64,000 bases of DNA from Streptomyces finlayi (GCF_014216315.1 NZ_CP045702.1:1736001-1800000), one strand, 5' to 3'; numbered from the stretch's first letter, positions 1 to 9,370 are shown. A program made the numbers and translations. Notes: generated by a model from the letters alone, not told the origin.

Positions 1-31
1 GCCCGCGTACGCAAGGAGCCCCACCACGCCC

Positions 32-346
32 ATGCCCTTTCCCCTCGCAGACCGCGTCATCCAGCTCGCCTACGACCCAGGCATCAAGCCCCAGGGCGGC
101 GGCCTGCCCGGCCTCGCCGTCCTGAAGAACGTCGTCAACAGCATCAACATGTTCGGAATCATCGCCGTTGTCGGTGCCCTCGCCGTCTCCCTCGGCGTGT
201 GGGCCTGGGGCCACCACACCGGCGGCCACCAGGCCGAAGCCAACGGCAAGAAGGGCGCCGTCGTCGCCGCCGGCGCCGCCCTCGGCCTGGGCGCCGCGAA
301 CGGCATCGTCGCGTTCTTCTCGGCCCTCGGCTCGCAGGTCCAGTAA
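32..346 (+). CDS. DUF6112-type small two-TM membrane protein
   Basis: The 104-residue product has an amphipathic N-terminus, one hydrophobic helix at about residues 41-60, a short His/Gly/Lys-rich loop and a second helix at about 75-98. Its size and topology fit the small pilin-like (VirB2/TrbC-like) subunits of conjugative type IV systems. It resembles the DUF6112 proteins that precede SCO6880-type genes in streptomycetes; this is from memory, not a search. The ATG at 32 has AAGGAG 14 bases upstream, a rather long spacing, but no nearer start exists. Its stop TAA shares one base with the next ATG, so the two are probably translationally coupled. Confidence 0.8.
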   Translation: MPFPLADRVIQLAYDPGIKPQGGGLPGLAVLKNVVNSINMFGIIAVVGALAVSLGVWAWGHHTGGHQAEANGKKGAVVAAGAALGLGAANGIVAFFSALGSQVQ

Positions 347-1032
347 TGCAGAAACGATTCCCCTCCGTCTCCTTGTCCTCCTACCGCATCGGCTGGTCGG
401 CCAACAAGCGCATCGCCATCGTCGCGATCGTGGTCACCGCCCTGCTCGCCATCGCCGCTACCGTCGCCTGGCTGAGCGGGAGCAACGAGCAGGGCCAGGA
501 ACACGCTTCCCCGTCCCCGGCGAGCAGCCCTTCCTCCTCCGAGGCCGCCCCGAAGCCCGCCGCCGGATCGGGGTCAGTGCTCAAGCCTCCGCAGATCGCC
601 GAGCCCGTCGAGTACGCCAAGGCCGCGGCCCAAATGCTGTGGTCCTACGACAGCCGCAACACCAGTCGTGACCAGCAACTCGCCGGTATGCGCGCGTGGA
701 TGACCGAGGAGACCACTTACGCCGACTGGGCGTCGGTCTCCGGCCAGGTCCCCGACCCGGTCCTCTGGTCGCGCATGGCCGACCAGGACCAGCACGCCAG
801 CGCGTCCGTCACCGAGGGCCACTTCCCCTCCGCGTTCAAGGCGGCCCTGGCCGACGACCCGTCCGCGATCACGCAGGCGTACATCTACGTCGTCACCGTC
901 AACGGCAAGCAGCAGATCGCCTGGAAGAAGGGCGGCGGCGGAGCCGAAGAGCGCGCCGTGACCCTCGCCGTGCAGTGCCGCCCCGACCACGACTGTTCCC
1001 TGGCCGCCATCGCTCCGAACGTCACCCAGTGA
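346..1032 (+). CDS. Bitopic conjugation protein, VirB8/TcpC-like candidate
   Basis: The 228-residue product has a short basic cytoplasmic N-terminus, one transmembrane helix at about residues 23-43, a Ser/Pro/Glu-rich linker (about 45-80) and a globular extracytoplasmic domain of about 150 residues. That architecture is the one seen in VirB8/TcpC proteins, which bridge the T4SS inner-membrane complex, but no decisive motif is visible and the assignment rests on topology and position between the DUF6112-type and VirB6-like genes. The ATG overlaps the upstream TAA by one base. A longer reading frame from 199 is not needed to explain the gene. Confidence 0.7.
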   Translation: MQKRFPSVSLSSYRIGWSANKRIAIVAIVVTALLAIAATVAWLSGSNEQGQEHASPSPASSPSSSEAAPKPAAGSGSVLKPPQIAEPVEYAKAAAQMLWSYDSRNTSRDQQLAGMRAWMTEETTYADWASVSGQVPDPVLWSRMADQDQHASASVTEGHFPSAFKAALADDPSAITQAYIYVVTVNGKQQIAWKKGGGGAEERAVTLAVQCRPDHDCSLAAIAPNVTQ

Positions 1033-1068
1033 CCCGCGCCTGACACAAGAAAGGAGGAACGACTCCCC

Positions 1069-2439
1069 GTGGGTTTCTGTGACTTCCCCCTGGCAGACAA
1101 GCTGTGCTCCGTCGGTGACGCCGTCGACTTCGCCTCCGACCCCGGCAAGGCCATCGGCGACTGGCTCGCGAAGTCAGCCGGCGAACTTGCCGCCGCGGCT
1201 GCCGACTTGGCAGCCAAAGCGGTCAACACCACGACCAACGTCGACTTGAACGCCGACTGGTTCCGCGACAACTACGAGATGCTGCTGCCGCTGGGCCTGG
1301 TCCTTCTCGTCGCGACATTCTGCGCGCAGCTCGTCAGAGCCGCCATCAAACGCGACGGGCAGGCCCTCACCCAAGCACTGACCGGCACCATATCGGGCGT
1401 GATGTTCGCCTTCTGCGCCATCGCCCTGACCACCGTCGCCATCGAGGTGGTCGACGCCATCTCCAACGGGCTGTTCAAAACCGCGCACCTGAACATCGAG
1501 ACGGCCGTGCGCCGCATCGTGAAGGTCAACCAGATCGCCGGCCTGTCCGGGCTGGGCTGGCTCCTCCCGGTGGTCACCGGGCTCGGCGCCGCCGCCGGAG
1601 CCATCCTCTACTGGTGCGTGATGATGGTCCGCAAGGTCGGCATCCTCGTCATGGTCACCCTGGCGATCTTCGCCGCAGCAGGCGGCGGCTGGGAGGTCGC
1701 ACGCCGCTGGCGCAAGGGCTGGATCGAAGCCACCGCTACCCTCGTGGTCTCCAAGCTCCTGATGACCGTGATCTTCGTTCTCGGCATCGCCGCCATGGGC
1801 AAGACCGAGGCCAAGGACGGCGTCGGCGCACTCGCCGACGTCATGGCCGGCATCGTGATCATGGTCTTGGTGTTGCTCTGCCCCTACGCCGTCTTCAAAT
1901 TCGTGCACTGGGCTGCCGACGGCACCGACGGAGAGTCCATCCACCGCGCCGGTGGTGCCGGAGCCCAGGTCGCCAAGCAGCACGCCGAGAAGGCCGCCCG
2001 CAAGGCAGCCTCCGCAGCCGCCACCGCCGGAACCGGCGGCGCGGCGGCCGGAGCGGGAGCAGGCGCAGCCCCGCAGGGCCCCGACGGCGGAGGCGGCTTC
2101 CCCGGCGACATCGCCTCCAACCCCACGGAGGGAGGCGGCGGCAAGGAAGGTTCACTCGGCGGCACGGGCGTCTCGCCCGGCGCAGACGCCATCGAGTCCG
2201 GTGTAGAGAAGGCAGTCCAGCCCCCGCCGACGAGCGCCTCCGACGACACCAGCGGCCAGGTGGGCGGCAGCTCCGGACCCGGCGGCTCCGGAGCGAGCAC
2301 CGCCTCCGGTCAGGAGGGCGGATGGCAGTCTGCCCCGCCGACCACGACCCCGCCACCACAGGGCGCACCGCCGTCCTCCGGCTCACAGAACGCCACCACC
2401 GGAGGAGCGGCTCCACCGCCGCCGCCGAGCGGCCTCTGA
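1069..2439 (+). CDS. VirB6/TrbL-like polytopic T4SS membrane protein
   Basis: The 456-residue product starts at GTG with a strong AAGGAGG at 1051-1057. It has about six hydrophobic helices (residues 71-90, 105-130, 160-183, 188-206, 222-243 and 255-278), followed by a roughly 170-residue hydrophilic tail of Gly, Ala, Pro and Ser. A hydrophobic core with a long low-complexity C-terminus is typical of actinobacterial VirB6/TrbL proteins, which form the inner-membrane channel. No enzymatic motif is present. The clear start and the position between the VirB8-like and SCO6880-like genes support the call; the exact partner contacts are unknown. Confidence 0.8.
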   Translation: MGFCDFPLADKLCSVGDAVDFASDPGKAIGDWLAKSAGELAAAAADLAAKAVNTTTNVDLNADWFRDNYEMLLPLGLVLLVATFCAQLVRAAIKRDGQALTQALTGTISGVMFAFCAIALTTVAIEVVDAISNGLFKTAHLNIETAVRRIVKVNQIAGLSGLGWLLPVVTGLGAAAGAILYWCVMMVRKVGILVMVTLAIFAAAGGGWEVARRWRKGWIEATATLVVSKLLMTVIFVLGIAAMGKTEAKDGVGALADVMAGIVIMVLVLLCPYAVFKFVHWAADGTDGESIHRAGGAGAQVAKQHAEKAARKAASAAATAGTGGAAAGAGAGAAPQGPDGGGGFPGDIASNPTEGGGGKEGSLGGTGVSPGADAIESGVEKAVQPPPTSASDDTSGQVGGSSGPGGSGASTASGQEGGWQSAPPTTTPPPQGAPPSSGSQNATTGGAAPPPPPSGL

Positions 2440-2454
2440 TCCTCTGTCCGCTTA

Positions 2455-2491
2455 CCGGGGGCGGGACGCACTCCACGCCTCCCGCCCCCGG
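2455..2491 (+). promoter_or_regulatory. Intergenic hairpin before the SCO6880-like gene
   Basis: Perfect 12-bp inverted repeat: CCGGGGGCGGGA at 2455-2466 pairs with 2480-2491 around a 13-base loop. It lies 15 bases after the VirB6-like stop and 29 bases before the next start. No T-run follows, so it may act as an attenuator or mRNA-processing site rather than a full terminator. Confidence 0.5.
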
Positions 2492-2520
2492 GCCCCACCA
2501 GAGCTCCCAGGACCTGCCAC

Positions 2521-3993
2521 TTGACTGACCTCTCCGCCGCCCCGGTCACGGTGAAATTCCCGCACCGGTCCCGCCGCGGCATCCTCCTCGGCCTCTCCTT
2601 TCCCCAACTCATACTCGTTTCAGGTGCGTTGGCACTGCTGTTGGTGACGGTGGTCTCCACCGGCCTGATCGGCGCCGTCGCCCTGACCCCGCTGTGGGCT
2701 GCAACCGGTGCGCTCGTCACGATCCGCCGGCACGGCCGCTCACTGATCGACTGGGCGCCGATCGTCGCCCGCTACGCCCAGCGCCGGCGCGCCGGCCAGA
2801 CACTCTGGCTCGCCCGGCCCGTCACCCGGCCCCGTCAAGACGGTGTCCTCCATCTGCCCGGCACCGCGGCCTCCCTCAAGGTCGTCACGCCCGGCGACTC
2901 AGCCAACGGGGCCGCAGCCGTGCACGACCCGCACCGCCAGACCCTGACCGCCATCGCCCGCGTCACCAGCCGCGCCTTCGTCCTGCTCGACCCCGCCACT
3001 CAGAACCACAACGTCAACAGCTGGGGACGCGCACTGGCAGGCATCGCCCGCACCGGGCACATCGCCACCGTCCAGGTACTGGAGCGCACCGTCCCCGACA
3101 GCGGAGACACCCTCACTCGCCACTGGGCCCAGAGCGGTCAGCCCCAGGCCCCGGTCGCCGGACAGATCTACTCCGAGCTGGTCGCCTCGGCCGGCCCCGC
3201 CGCCGCGCCGCACGAGACCTACCTCGCCATCTCCCTCGACCTGAAGGCCGCCAGGCGCCTGATCTCGCAGGCAGGCGGCGGGTTGCCTGGCGCGTTCACC
3301 GTCATGGAGCAGACCACCGCGTCCATCGCCCAGGCCGCCCGGAACTCCGGACTGATGGTGGCGGGGTGGCTGAGCTCGCGGGAGATCGCCGCCGTCGTGC
3401 GCACCGCCTACGACCCCAAGGCCCTCGCCGCACTCCAGCAGTGGTCGGAGACCGGCCGCGCCGAGGCGGACCCCGCAGCCGCCGGCCCCGTCGTCCAGTT
3501 CGAGGAGTACGACCGCCTCGCCACCGACTCCGCCCGCCACGCCACGTACTGGGTGGAGAACTGGCCGAGGACCGAGATGGGAGCGGGCTTCCTCCACGGG
3601 ATCATGTTCACGGCCGGAGTACGGCGCAGCCTGTCCCTTATATACGCGCCCCAGGGGCTCGAGTCCGCACTGCGGGACGTCCAGCGGAAGAAGGCTGCGA
3701 TCATCGCCGACGCGAACGAGCGCGCCCGCAAGGGACAGGTCGACAGCGAAGAGGACTCCGTCGAGTACGCCGACGTCAAGACACGAGAGCGTCAGCTCAT
3801 CGCAGGACACGCCGACGTCGCCCTGACCGGCCTGGTCACCGTCACCGCCGAGACCGATGCCCTCCTCGACGCCGCCTGCGCACAGATCGAGACCCACGCC
3901 GTCACCTCGGGAGTCGACCTGCGACGGCTCAACTACCAGCAGCCCGACGCCTTCGCGCTCACCGCACTGCCCCTCGCCCGGACCGCGCTGTGA
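2521..3993 (+). CDS. SCO6880-family T4SS protein (PrgI-like N-terminus)
   Basis: The 490-residue product starts at TTG, preceded by AGGA about ten bases upstream. Two adjacent hydrophobic segments at about residues 27-66 resemble the PrgI-type membrane anchor. They are followed by a long soluble region with a C-terminal part rich in charged helices (residues about 385-440). The overall plan matches the SCO6880 family, thought to provide the N-terminal portion of a split VirB4 machine whose ATPase half is encoded separately, here at 4616. No Walker motif is seen in this protein, consistent with that split. It is probably associated with the inner face of the membrane. Confidence 0.82.
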   Translation: MTDLSAAPVTVKFPHRSRRGILLGLSFPQLILVSGALALLLVTVVSTGLIGAVALTPLWAATGALVTIRRHGRSLIDWAPIVARYAQRRRAGQTLWLARPVTRPRQDGVLHLPGTAASLKVVTPGDSANGAAAVHDPHRQTLTAIARVTSRAFVLLDPATQNHNVNSWGRALAGIARTGHIATVQVLERTVPDSGDTLTRHWAQSGQPQAPVAGQIYSELVASAGPAAAPHETYLAISLDLKAARRLISQAGGGLPGAFTVMEQTTASIAQAARNSGLMVAGWLSSREIAAVVRTAYDPKALAALQQWSETGRAEADPAAAGPVVQFEEYDRLATDSARHATYWVENWPRTEMGAGFLHGIMFTAGVRRSLSLIYAPQGLESALRDVQRKKAAIIADANERARKGQVDSEEDSVEYADVKTRERQLIAGHADVALTGLVTVTAETDALLDAACAQIETHAVTSGVDLRRLNYQQPDAFALTALPLARTAL

Positions 3994-4122
3994 CCGGGGC
4001 ACAGCTCACCACCGGTGCCGCTCCGCACCTGGTGGATGAGGTCTTGGCCAAGCCCGCCGCCAGTCGATCGCACTGCGGCGACCGCCACAGCCCCTGTCTC
4101 CCGGCAGGAAGGACCGCCACCT

Positions 4123-4587
4123 TTGACCTCTCCCACGCGTCCGAACGACGCGCATCCCTATCTCCGGGCAGCGAGCGCCGGAGTCCGCCACCACACCCGC
4201 GCCCTGGTGCAACCGGGCGTCGCCCCGGCCAAGCCAGTCGACCGTGTGCACCTCGACGTACTCCACGCTCACCTCACCGCCCTGCACCAGCTCCTCGACC
4301 GGCTCGCCGAGACCGCCCGGCCGCCGCACCCCGCCGCAGGCCGGCACCTCACCACCGCGCACACGCGCCTCTGGCAGGCCACCACCGAGATCCACTCCGC
4401 CTTCCACCTACTGCCCAGCCACACGGCGCCAGAGAGTACCCAGACGAACGAATGCCATCCGGAACGGCTCCCCGACGGACCACCCGTGCTGACTATCTGC
4501 CAGCGCCACCTCACTGCCGGACACGTCATCCGGCGCAAGACCACTCCCACCGATCTCCGCTCGCACACCACGGCCTGCGTGCGATGA
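4123..4587 (+). CDS. DUF6238-like protein
   Basis: The 154-residue product reads from a TTG at 4123 with AGGAAGGA at 4106-4113. The reading frame extends further upstream, but that sequence is unlike a protein and lacks a ribosome site. The middle of the product (about 15-95) is a histidine- and leucine-rich helical region with the motif HLTALHQLLDRLAE, which I associate with the DUF6238 family found beside SCO6880-type genes. The function is unknown. The gene sits between the SCO6880-like and VirB4-like genes, so a role in assembling the ATPase complex is plausible. Confidence 0.65.
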   Translation: MTSPTRPNDAHPYLRAASAGVRHHTRALVQPGVAPAKPVDRVHLDVLHAHLTALHQLLDRLAETARPPHPAAGRHLTTAHTRLWQATTEIHSAFHLLPSHTAPESTQTNECHPERLPDGPPVLTICQRHLTAGHVIRRKTTPTDLRSHTTACVR

Positions 4588-4615
4588 GCACCACCCGCAG
4601 AATCGAGGGCCCCTG

Positions 4616-6130
4616 ATGAACCACCGGCCCGCCCGTCGAGCCCGCCGCGCCAGCGCCAGCCCCCTGTTCACCCCCCACGGAACGGACCGGGCCAGCCGCA
4701 AAGAGGCCCGCCGCCAACTCTCCGAAGCCACCGCCAAGGCCCGTGCCGAAGCAAGCACTCATCCGGCAAGCGGCACTCCCGCCGAGAACGAGACTCCCGC
4801 CGCGCTCTACCCCCCGAGCGGACGCCCAGGACCCGCCTCGGCCCGCAAGAACCGGCTGAAGCTGCCCGCCCACCGCATGACGACCGCCGTGGCCGCCGGC
4901 GCCTACCCCTTCCTCGCCGAAGGGGGCCTCGGCGCCGAAGGCATCTACATCGGCCGAGACGTCCACGCCGAGGCATCGTTCGTCTTCGACCCGTTCGCCC
5001 TGTACGGCAAAATCGAAGGTTTCACCAACCCCAACATTTTGCTGGCCGGCGTGATCGGCCAGGGCAAGAGCGCCCTGGCAAAGAGCTTCGCATTGCGTTC
5101 GGTCGCCTTCGGCTACCGCGTCTACGTGCCGTGCGACCCCAAGGGCGAGTGGACGCCCGTGGCCAACGCGTTGGGGGGCACGTCCGTTGCCCTCGGCCCC
5201 GGGCTCCCCGGCAGGCTCAACCCCCTGGACGCGGCCCCACGCCCGGAGAGCATCGCCGAGGCCGACTGGGTCGGTGAGATTCGCAAGCGGCGCCTCCTCC
5301 TCCTCGGCTCCCTCGCCCGGACCGTCCTCGGCCGGGACCTGCTGCCCATGGAACACACCGCCCTGGACATCGCCCTCGACACCGTCGTCACCCATGCCAC
5401 CGACACCGGCCGCACCCCGCTCCTCGGGGACGTCGCCGCCACCCTCAACAACCCCGTCGCGCTCGACGAGGCCGCCGGGATGATGTCAGGACGACTCGGT
5501 GACGCAGCCCGAGACCTGGCCCACGCCATGCGGCGGCTGATTCACGGTGACTTGGCCGGCATGTTCGACGCCCCCTCCACCGTGGCCTTCGATCCCAACG
5601 CGCCGATGCTCACCATCGACCTGTCCCGACTCGGCGGCTCCGGCGACGACACCGCGCTCGTCCTGGCGATGACCTGCGCCTCCGCCTGGATGGAATCCGC
5701 CCTCACCGACCCCAACGGCGGGCGGCGCTGGATCGTGTACGACGAGGCATGGCGCCTGATGCGCCACGCCGGCCTCCTGCAACGCATGCAGGCCCAGTGG
5801 AAGCTGAGCCGCGGCCTCGGCATCGCCAACCTCATGGTCATCCACCGGCTGTCCGACCTGCTCACCGCAGGCGACGCCGGTTCGCAAGGCCGCGCGCTCG
5901 CCGAGGGCCTCCTCGCCGACTGCAGCACCCGCATCATCTACCGCCAGGAAACCGACCAACTTCACGCTGCGGCCTCGCTGCTCGGCCTGACGTCCGTGGA
6001 GATGGACGCCATCGCGCACCTCAACCGGGGCCGCGGGCTCTGGAAAGTCGCCGGACGATCTTTCATCGTGCAGCACCTCCTGCACAGCCACGAGCTGGCG
6101 CTCTTCGACACCGACGCCCGCATGCATTGA
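4616..6130 (+). CDS. VirB4-like T4SS ATPase
   Basis: The 504-residue product contains a Walker A motif GVIGQGKS at 145-152 and a Walker B WIVYDEAW at about 372-379. A conserved C-terminal region with a 'MVIHRLSDL' segment is also typical of VirB4/TraC ATPases. It would energise substrate transfer or pilus assembly from the cytoplasmic face. The first about 85 residues are basic and disordered. It lacks the N-terminal half of full-length VirB4 (usually about 800 residues), which fits a split system with the SCO6880-like protein. The start is ATG at 4616; no strong Shine-Dalgarno is visible. Confidence 0.88.
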   Translation: MNHRPARRARRASASPLFTPHGTDRASRKEARRQLSEATAKARAEASTHPASGTPAENETPAALYPPSGRPGPASARKNRLKLPAHRMTTAVAAGAYPFLAEGGLGAEGIYIGRDVHAEASFVFDPFALYGKIEGFTNPNILLAGVIGQGKSALAKSFALRSVAFGYRVYVPCDPKGEWTPVANALGGTSVALGPGLPGRLNPLDAAPRPESIAEADWVGEIRKRRLLLLGSLARTVLGRDLLPMEHTALDIALDTVVTHATDTGRTPLLGDVAATLNNPVALDEAAGMMSGRLGDAARDLAHAMRRLIHGDLAGMFDAPSTVAFDPNAPMLTIDLSRLGGSGDDTALVLAMTCASAWMESALTDPNGGRRWIVYDEAWRLMRHAGLLQRMQAQWKLSRGLGIANLMVIHRLSDLLTAGDAGSQGRALAEGLLADCSTRIIYRQETDQLHAAASLLGLTSVEMDAIAHLNRGRGLWKVAGRSFIVQHLLHSHELALFDTDARMH

Positions 6131-6145
6131 AAAGCAAAGGGGCTC

Positions 6146-6706
6146 ATGAATCCCGATATCCAACGCGAACTGATACCCCGCGACGACACCCTCCAACTTA
6201 TCGGAGCACTCGACGAGATGAGGGCCAAACTCGCTGGCTCCGCCGAACAGTGGCACCTGCTGGACGACACCGGTCACGTGCCCGCCTCGGCCTCATACGC
6301 CGACCTGATCCAGCACTCCGAAATCGCACAGTCCCTCGCCCACGGCGTTGTCCAAATGGTCGCCGAGTTCGCCCGGACCCCGCACAGCACGAATCGAGCC
6401 GGCAGCACCGTCCTCACCCACCTCGCGACGGCCGCCACCATGTCGAGCTACGCAGCCCCGCACTTCGCCGACACCGCAGAAGCCGCTCTGGCCCTACCCC
6501 AGTCCCGCGACAATCAGTTCCTGGAAAACCGCATGGCCGTGCACCACGCCACCGCCCGTGCCTATCTGCGGCGGTCGTCGGAATCGCTCCGTGACGCGGT
6601 CAAGGAACTCCACGCCCACCTCGACCTCCACCGCTTCTTCCCGACGTACACCCTCCAGGAAGCAGTAACGCCTCCGCCGCCAAGGCCGAGCACGCGCCAC
6701 CGATAG
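6146..6706 (+). CDS. Hypothetical helical accessory protein
   Basis: The 186-residue product is not recognised. The ATG at 6146 follows AAAGGGG by a short gap. The protein looks largely alpha-helical, with many Ala, His and Leu, no membrane segment and no cysteine pairs. It ends in a Pro-rich, Arg-terminated tail (PPPPRPSTRHR), a feature shared by most accessory proteins in this element. It lies 15 bases after the VirB4-like gene and is probably in the same transcript. Confidence 0.7.
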   Translation: MNPDIQRELIPRDDTLQLIGALDEMRAKLAGSAEQWHLLDDTGHVPASASYADLIQHSEIAQSLAHGVVQMVAEFARTPHSTNRAGSTVLTHLATAATMSSYAAPHFADTAEAALALPQSRDNQFLENRMAVHHATARAYLRRSSESLRDAVKELHAHLDLHRFFPTYTLQEAVTPPPPRPSTRHR

Positions 6707-6750
6707 CCCGCGCTAGTGCCGATGCCGGCGCCATACAGCCAAGGAGCACC

Positions 6751-7002
6751 CTGAACCGCCCCGCCCATTACAGCGACGCAGACTGGGCCGAGTACCAGCA
6801 GTGCCAAGCCGAACACGATGACCTGATGGATCAGGTCGCCGACCGCGAAGCGCAGATGGAACACGGCCTGATCGACACGTACGACGAGTACGAATTCGAC
6901 TTCTCCCCGCTACCACCGCCGCAGCAACCGCCGCAGCCCGCACGCCGGATGCCGTCCCTGCGCCGTACGCGTGCCCCGCACGGGAGCAACCGTGCCCGCT
7001 GA
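6751..7002 (+). CDS. Small acidic protein with a probable CTG start
   Basis: This 83-residue frame is acidic and Asp/Glu/Tyr-rich in its first half, then Pro-rich, and ends in basic residues (HGSNRAR). It has no ATG, GTG or TTG at its 5' end. The frame is open from a CTG at 6751, which lies four bases after AAGGAG (6741-6746). An internal ATG 26 codons in has no ribosome site and would remove a third of the protein. Codon use is like that of its neighbours. Its 3' end overlaps the next gene by 11 bases. The function is unknown; the alternative is that the frame is not expressed. Confidence 0.5.
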   Translation: MNRPAHYSDADWAEYQQCQAEHDDLMDQVADREAQMEHGLIDTYDEYEFDFSPLPPPQQPPQPARRMPSLRRTRAPHGSNRAR

Positions 7003-7945
7003 CGGCAAGGGCACCCCGTACGCCGTCCGCGCTGGTACGCGCGACATGCCGGGTGATGCTTCTCCGCTCGCTCCGCTCCCCGACCACCGCGATGTGCACA
7101 CCTCTCGGTGGGAGGTGCTGTGGCAGCGCCACGCACACCTCACTACACCCCTGCGGCAGCGCGGGCTGGAGTGCGACATCGAGTTCGGCCTCAGTGCCTA
7201 CATCGTCCGCGTGTCGCTCCCCGACGACAGCTACCTGATCATCAGCCCGCCGCAGGAGCCTCCTCCGGACCGTCTGCCGGGGGACCCGGAGGGGTGGATC
7301 GTGACCCGCCAGCACACCGAGCGCCATGAGCTGTTCGAGTTGATCTACGACTCGGCTCCCTCCACCGATCCCAGCGCCCCGGAGCGGCCCGAAGCACGCC
7401 ACGGTGGCAGTGCCTCACACCTGATCGAGGCCGTCGACCAGCGGCTCATCCAGCTCGGGCTGCTCGCCGTTCCTCCCTCGTCGGCCGGAGACCCGCTCGT
7501 GTCGGCAGTCAAACAGCGCGGCGCTCACCAAGCCCAGCACGGTGCGGCCGGGAAGGAGCAACACGGCGCCTACCTCTACGGCGACGCTCTCCTCGCTCTC
7601 ACCGACCGGCTCAACGGAACCGACTCGCATGTGGAGGCCGCCGAGCTGCTGCACCAGATCCTGGACCCGACGGACGGCCTGCTGGAGCGGCTCGGCGAAT
7701 TCTTCGAAGCAGCCGGGGAGAAGGCAAAGGAAGCTGAGGAGGACGACGGCTTCGATCTGTCATACGACTTCGCGGACGCCGCTGCCGAGATCAGGAACCT
7801 CGGGGAGGTGCTGCACGTGGCCGAGGAACGGATGCGCTCCCTTACCGCACCCCCGCAGCCCCACCGGCCAGCAGCACTCTCGACCCACGCGCCAGCCCTG
7901 CCGCCTACCGCCCTTCCTCCCGCCCGTCCACGGCACACACGCTGA
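6992..7945 (+). CDS. Accessory protein with a C-terminal family C helical domain
   Basis: The 317-residue product starts at GTG 6992 with GGGAG five bases upstream. The N-terminal part (about 30-110) is a mixed region of unknown fold. The part from about 205 to 285 contains 'ILDPTDGLLERLGEFFEAA' followed by paired helices, matching a helical module (here family C) also seen in the genes at 15819, 19372, 20240, 22492 and 23711. The tail is Pro/Ala-rich and ends ARPRHTR. No enzymatic motif is seen. A longer start at 6971 lies within the preceding gene and lacks a ribosome site. Confidence 0.7.
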   Translation: MPADGKGTPYAVRAGTRDMPGDASPLAPLPDHRDVHTSRWEVLWQRHAHLTTPLRQRGLECDIEFGLSAYIVRVSLPDDSYLIISPPQEPPPDRLPGDPEGWIVTRQHTERHELFELIYDSAPSTDPSAPERPEARHGGSASHLIEAVDQRLIQLGLLAVPPSSAGDPLVSAVKQRGAHQAQHGAAGKEQHGAYLYGDALLALTDRLNGTDSHVEAAELLHQILDPTDGLLERLGEFFEAAGEKAKEAEEDDGFDLSYDFADAAAEIRNLGEVLHVAEERMRSLTAPPQPHRPAALSTHAPALPPTALPPARPRHTR

Positions 7946-7979
7946 TGCCGCAACCCATCCGCGTCGCACCCAGGAGCCC

Positions 7980-8747
7980 ATGCCCACGCAACGCACCGAC
8001 CTCTCCGCCTTCGCCGCCGGCCTCGCCGAGCGCCTGCCCGGCGCCTGGACCAGCACGTACCAGCGCCACGCGGAGTACAAGGACCAGTTCCCCACCACCA
8101 ACCAGCTCTGGGATTCCGGCCACGTCGGCTACATCGTCAGCACGTACGTTCTCGCTCACGACGCCGTCCTGCATGGCCCCGAGAACCAGCGGCTCTACGT
8201 CAGCGACAGGCCCCGGAATCCGCGCCAGTTCGTCGTCGCCCCGCTCGAACCCGACGACGATGACCTCAAGCCCCATCACTTCGACGAGGTCGAGGAACCC
8301 CACGGCATCGCCGTCGCCAACGACCCCGCGCGTGCCGCCGCCGACGTCACCCGCCGGGTACTGCCCCGATACGAGCAGGCTCTGCACGAGCTGTTCCGCT
8401 ACGCGGTGGACCAACCCGAACCCCCGCACCGCCCCGCCCCACCACAGGTCTCCCAGGTCCTCACCCTGACGATGTACGACGACGGAGCCCTGGGCGCTCC
8501 GTACAAAAGCGTGCCACCTGATGCCCGTACGACGCTGTACGACGCCGGCTTCAATTACCACCCGCACCAGGCAGCCTTCCTCCTGTCCGCCGAACTCGGC
8601 GAGAGCGTGCACGCACTCCGCGTCCAGGCCGTGGCCCAACAGCTCACCGCCAAGGGCATCGGCGTGAACCTCCGCCACTGCGCACCCCGCACCAGCCCCG
8701 GGCTTCCGCCTGCGCCACCGCAGACCGCCCGCGCGCACCACCGTTGA
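7980..8747 (+). CDS. Family A+B (LPG-x-W) accessory protein
   Basis: The 255-residue product starts at an ATG just after AGGAG. Residues 1-140 form the family A domain: an LPGAW motif at 19-23, then LWDSG, a strand ending FVVAPL and a GIAVANDP turn. Residues about 155-232 form the family B domain, a strand with MYDDG, then an AGF turn and a final helix ending GIGV. The same A and B modules recur at 10532, 14155 and 20959. I do not recognise a named family. No catalytic residues or membrane helices are obvious. The C-terminus is the shared Pro-rich basic tail (PQTARAHHR). Confidence 0.72.
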   Translation: MPTQRTDLSAFAAGLAERLPGAWTSTYQRHAEYKDQFPTTNQLWDSGHVGYIVSTYVLAHDAVLHGPENQRLYVSDRPRNPRQFVVAPLEPDDDDLKPHHFDEVEEPHGIAVANDPARAAADVTRRVLPRYEQALHELFRYAVDQPEPPHRPAPPQVSQVLTLTMYDDGALGAPYKSVPPDARTTLYDAGFNYHPHQAAFLLSAELGESVHALRVQAVAQQLTAKGIGVNLRHCAPRTSPGLPPAPPQTARAHHR

Positions 8748-8777
8748 TCCAGACCGCACGTGCCCCACGGAGTTCCC

Positions 8778-9341
8778 CTGCTTTCCGAATACGACGCCAT
8801 GAGCCAACTGCGCGCAGTGGCCGAGCGCATCTACCGGGCGGCCGACGAGATGCCGCTCACCGGCATATCGCAGTTCCCCCGCGACAGCCTCGACGAACTG
8901 GACGAAAGCGCCCGCGAGATCGCCGGACTGTTCATCCACATCGCGACCGCCGCCGCGTACGCCGACCGTGAGACGACCGGCCGTCCAGGTCAGACGGACG
9001 AGGCAACTCAGCGCCGCGTCACCGCACTGACGCGCGTCGCGGGCACTGTGGGACGCGCCCTCGCCGACCTCGGTGAAGCCGTCGCCCACGCCGGCGGCCT
9101 GCACCAGGTTGCCCGCCTACCCCGCTCTTCGGAACGCGCCAAAACCGAGCGTTCCCTGCGCACCGCACTCGACGACCGGCTCGACAGCGCCCGCCGCCAC
9201 CTCCACGAGGCGGGCCGCCAGCTCTACGCCGACACCGAACGGCTCACCCCGCCGCGCACCCCCCGCAGCGCCCAAGCTCCGTCCCCGGTACCCGTCGCCC
9301 CACGACCCGCCACGCCGACCGCCACCCCCCGCACTCACTGA
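8778..9341 (+). CDS. Helical accessory protein, probable CTG start
   Basis: The product (187 residues from CTG 8778) is almost entirely helical, with heptad-like Ala/Leu/Arg spacing from about 10 to 155, and ends in a Pro/Ala-rich tail (TPTATPRTH). Two starts are possible. GTG 8760 has no ribosome site, whereas CTG 8778 is five bases after GGAG (8769-8772). CTG is favoured because several neighbours show the same arrangement. An in-frame ATG lies seven codons after that CTG. The function is unknown. A coiled-coil or four-helix bundle adaptor is the simplest reading. Confidence 0.62.
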   Translation: MLSEYDAMSQLRAVAERIYRAADEMPLTGISQFPRDSLDELDESAREIAGLFIHIATAAAYADRETTGRPGQTDEATQRRVTALTRVAGTVGRALADLGEAVAHAGGLHQVARLPRSSERAKTERSLRTALDDRLDSARRHLHEAGRQLYADTERLTPPRTPRSAQAPSPVPVAPRPATPTATPRTH

Positions 9342-9370
9342 TCACCGACCTGAAGAACTCTGGAGCCCCC

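Noticed and set aside
70..504. Long minus-strand and alternative-frame reading frames throughout 1-35.7 kb (for example 70-504, 574-990, 2899-4002)
   Set aside because: They mirror real + strand genes; they arise from GC-rich third positions and show Arg/Pro/Gly/Ala-only composition without ribosome sites.
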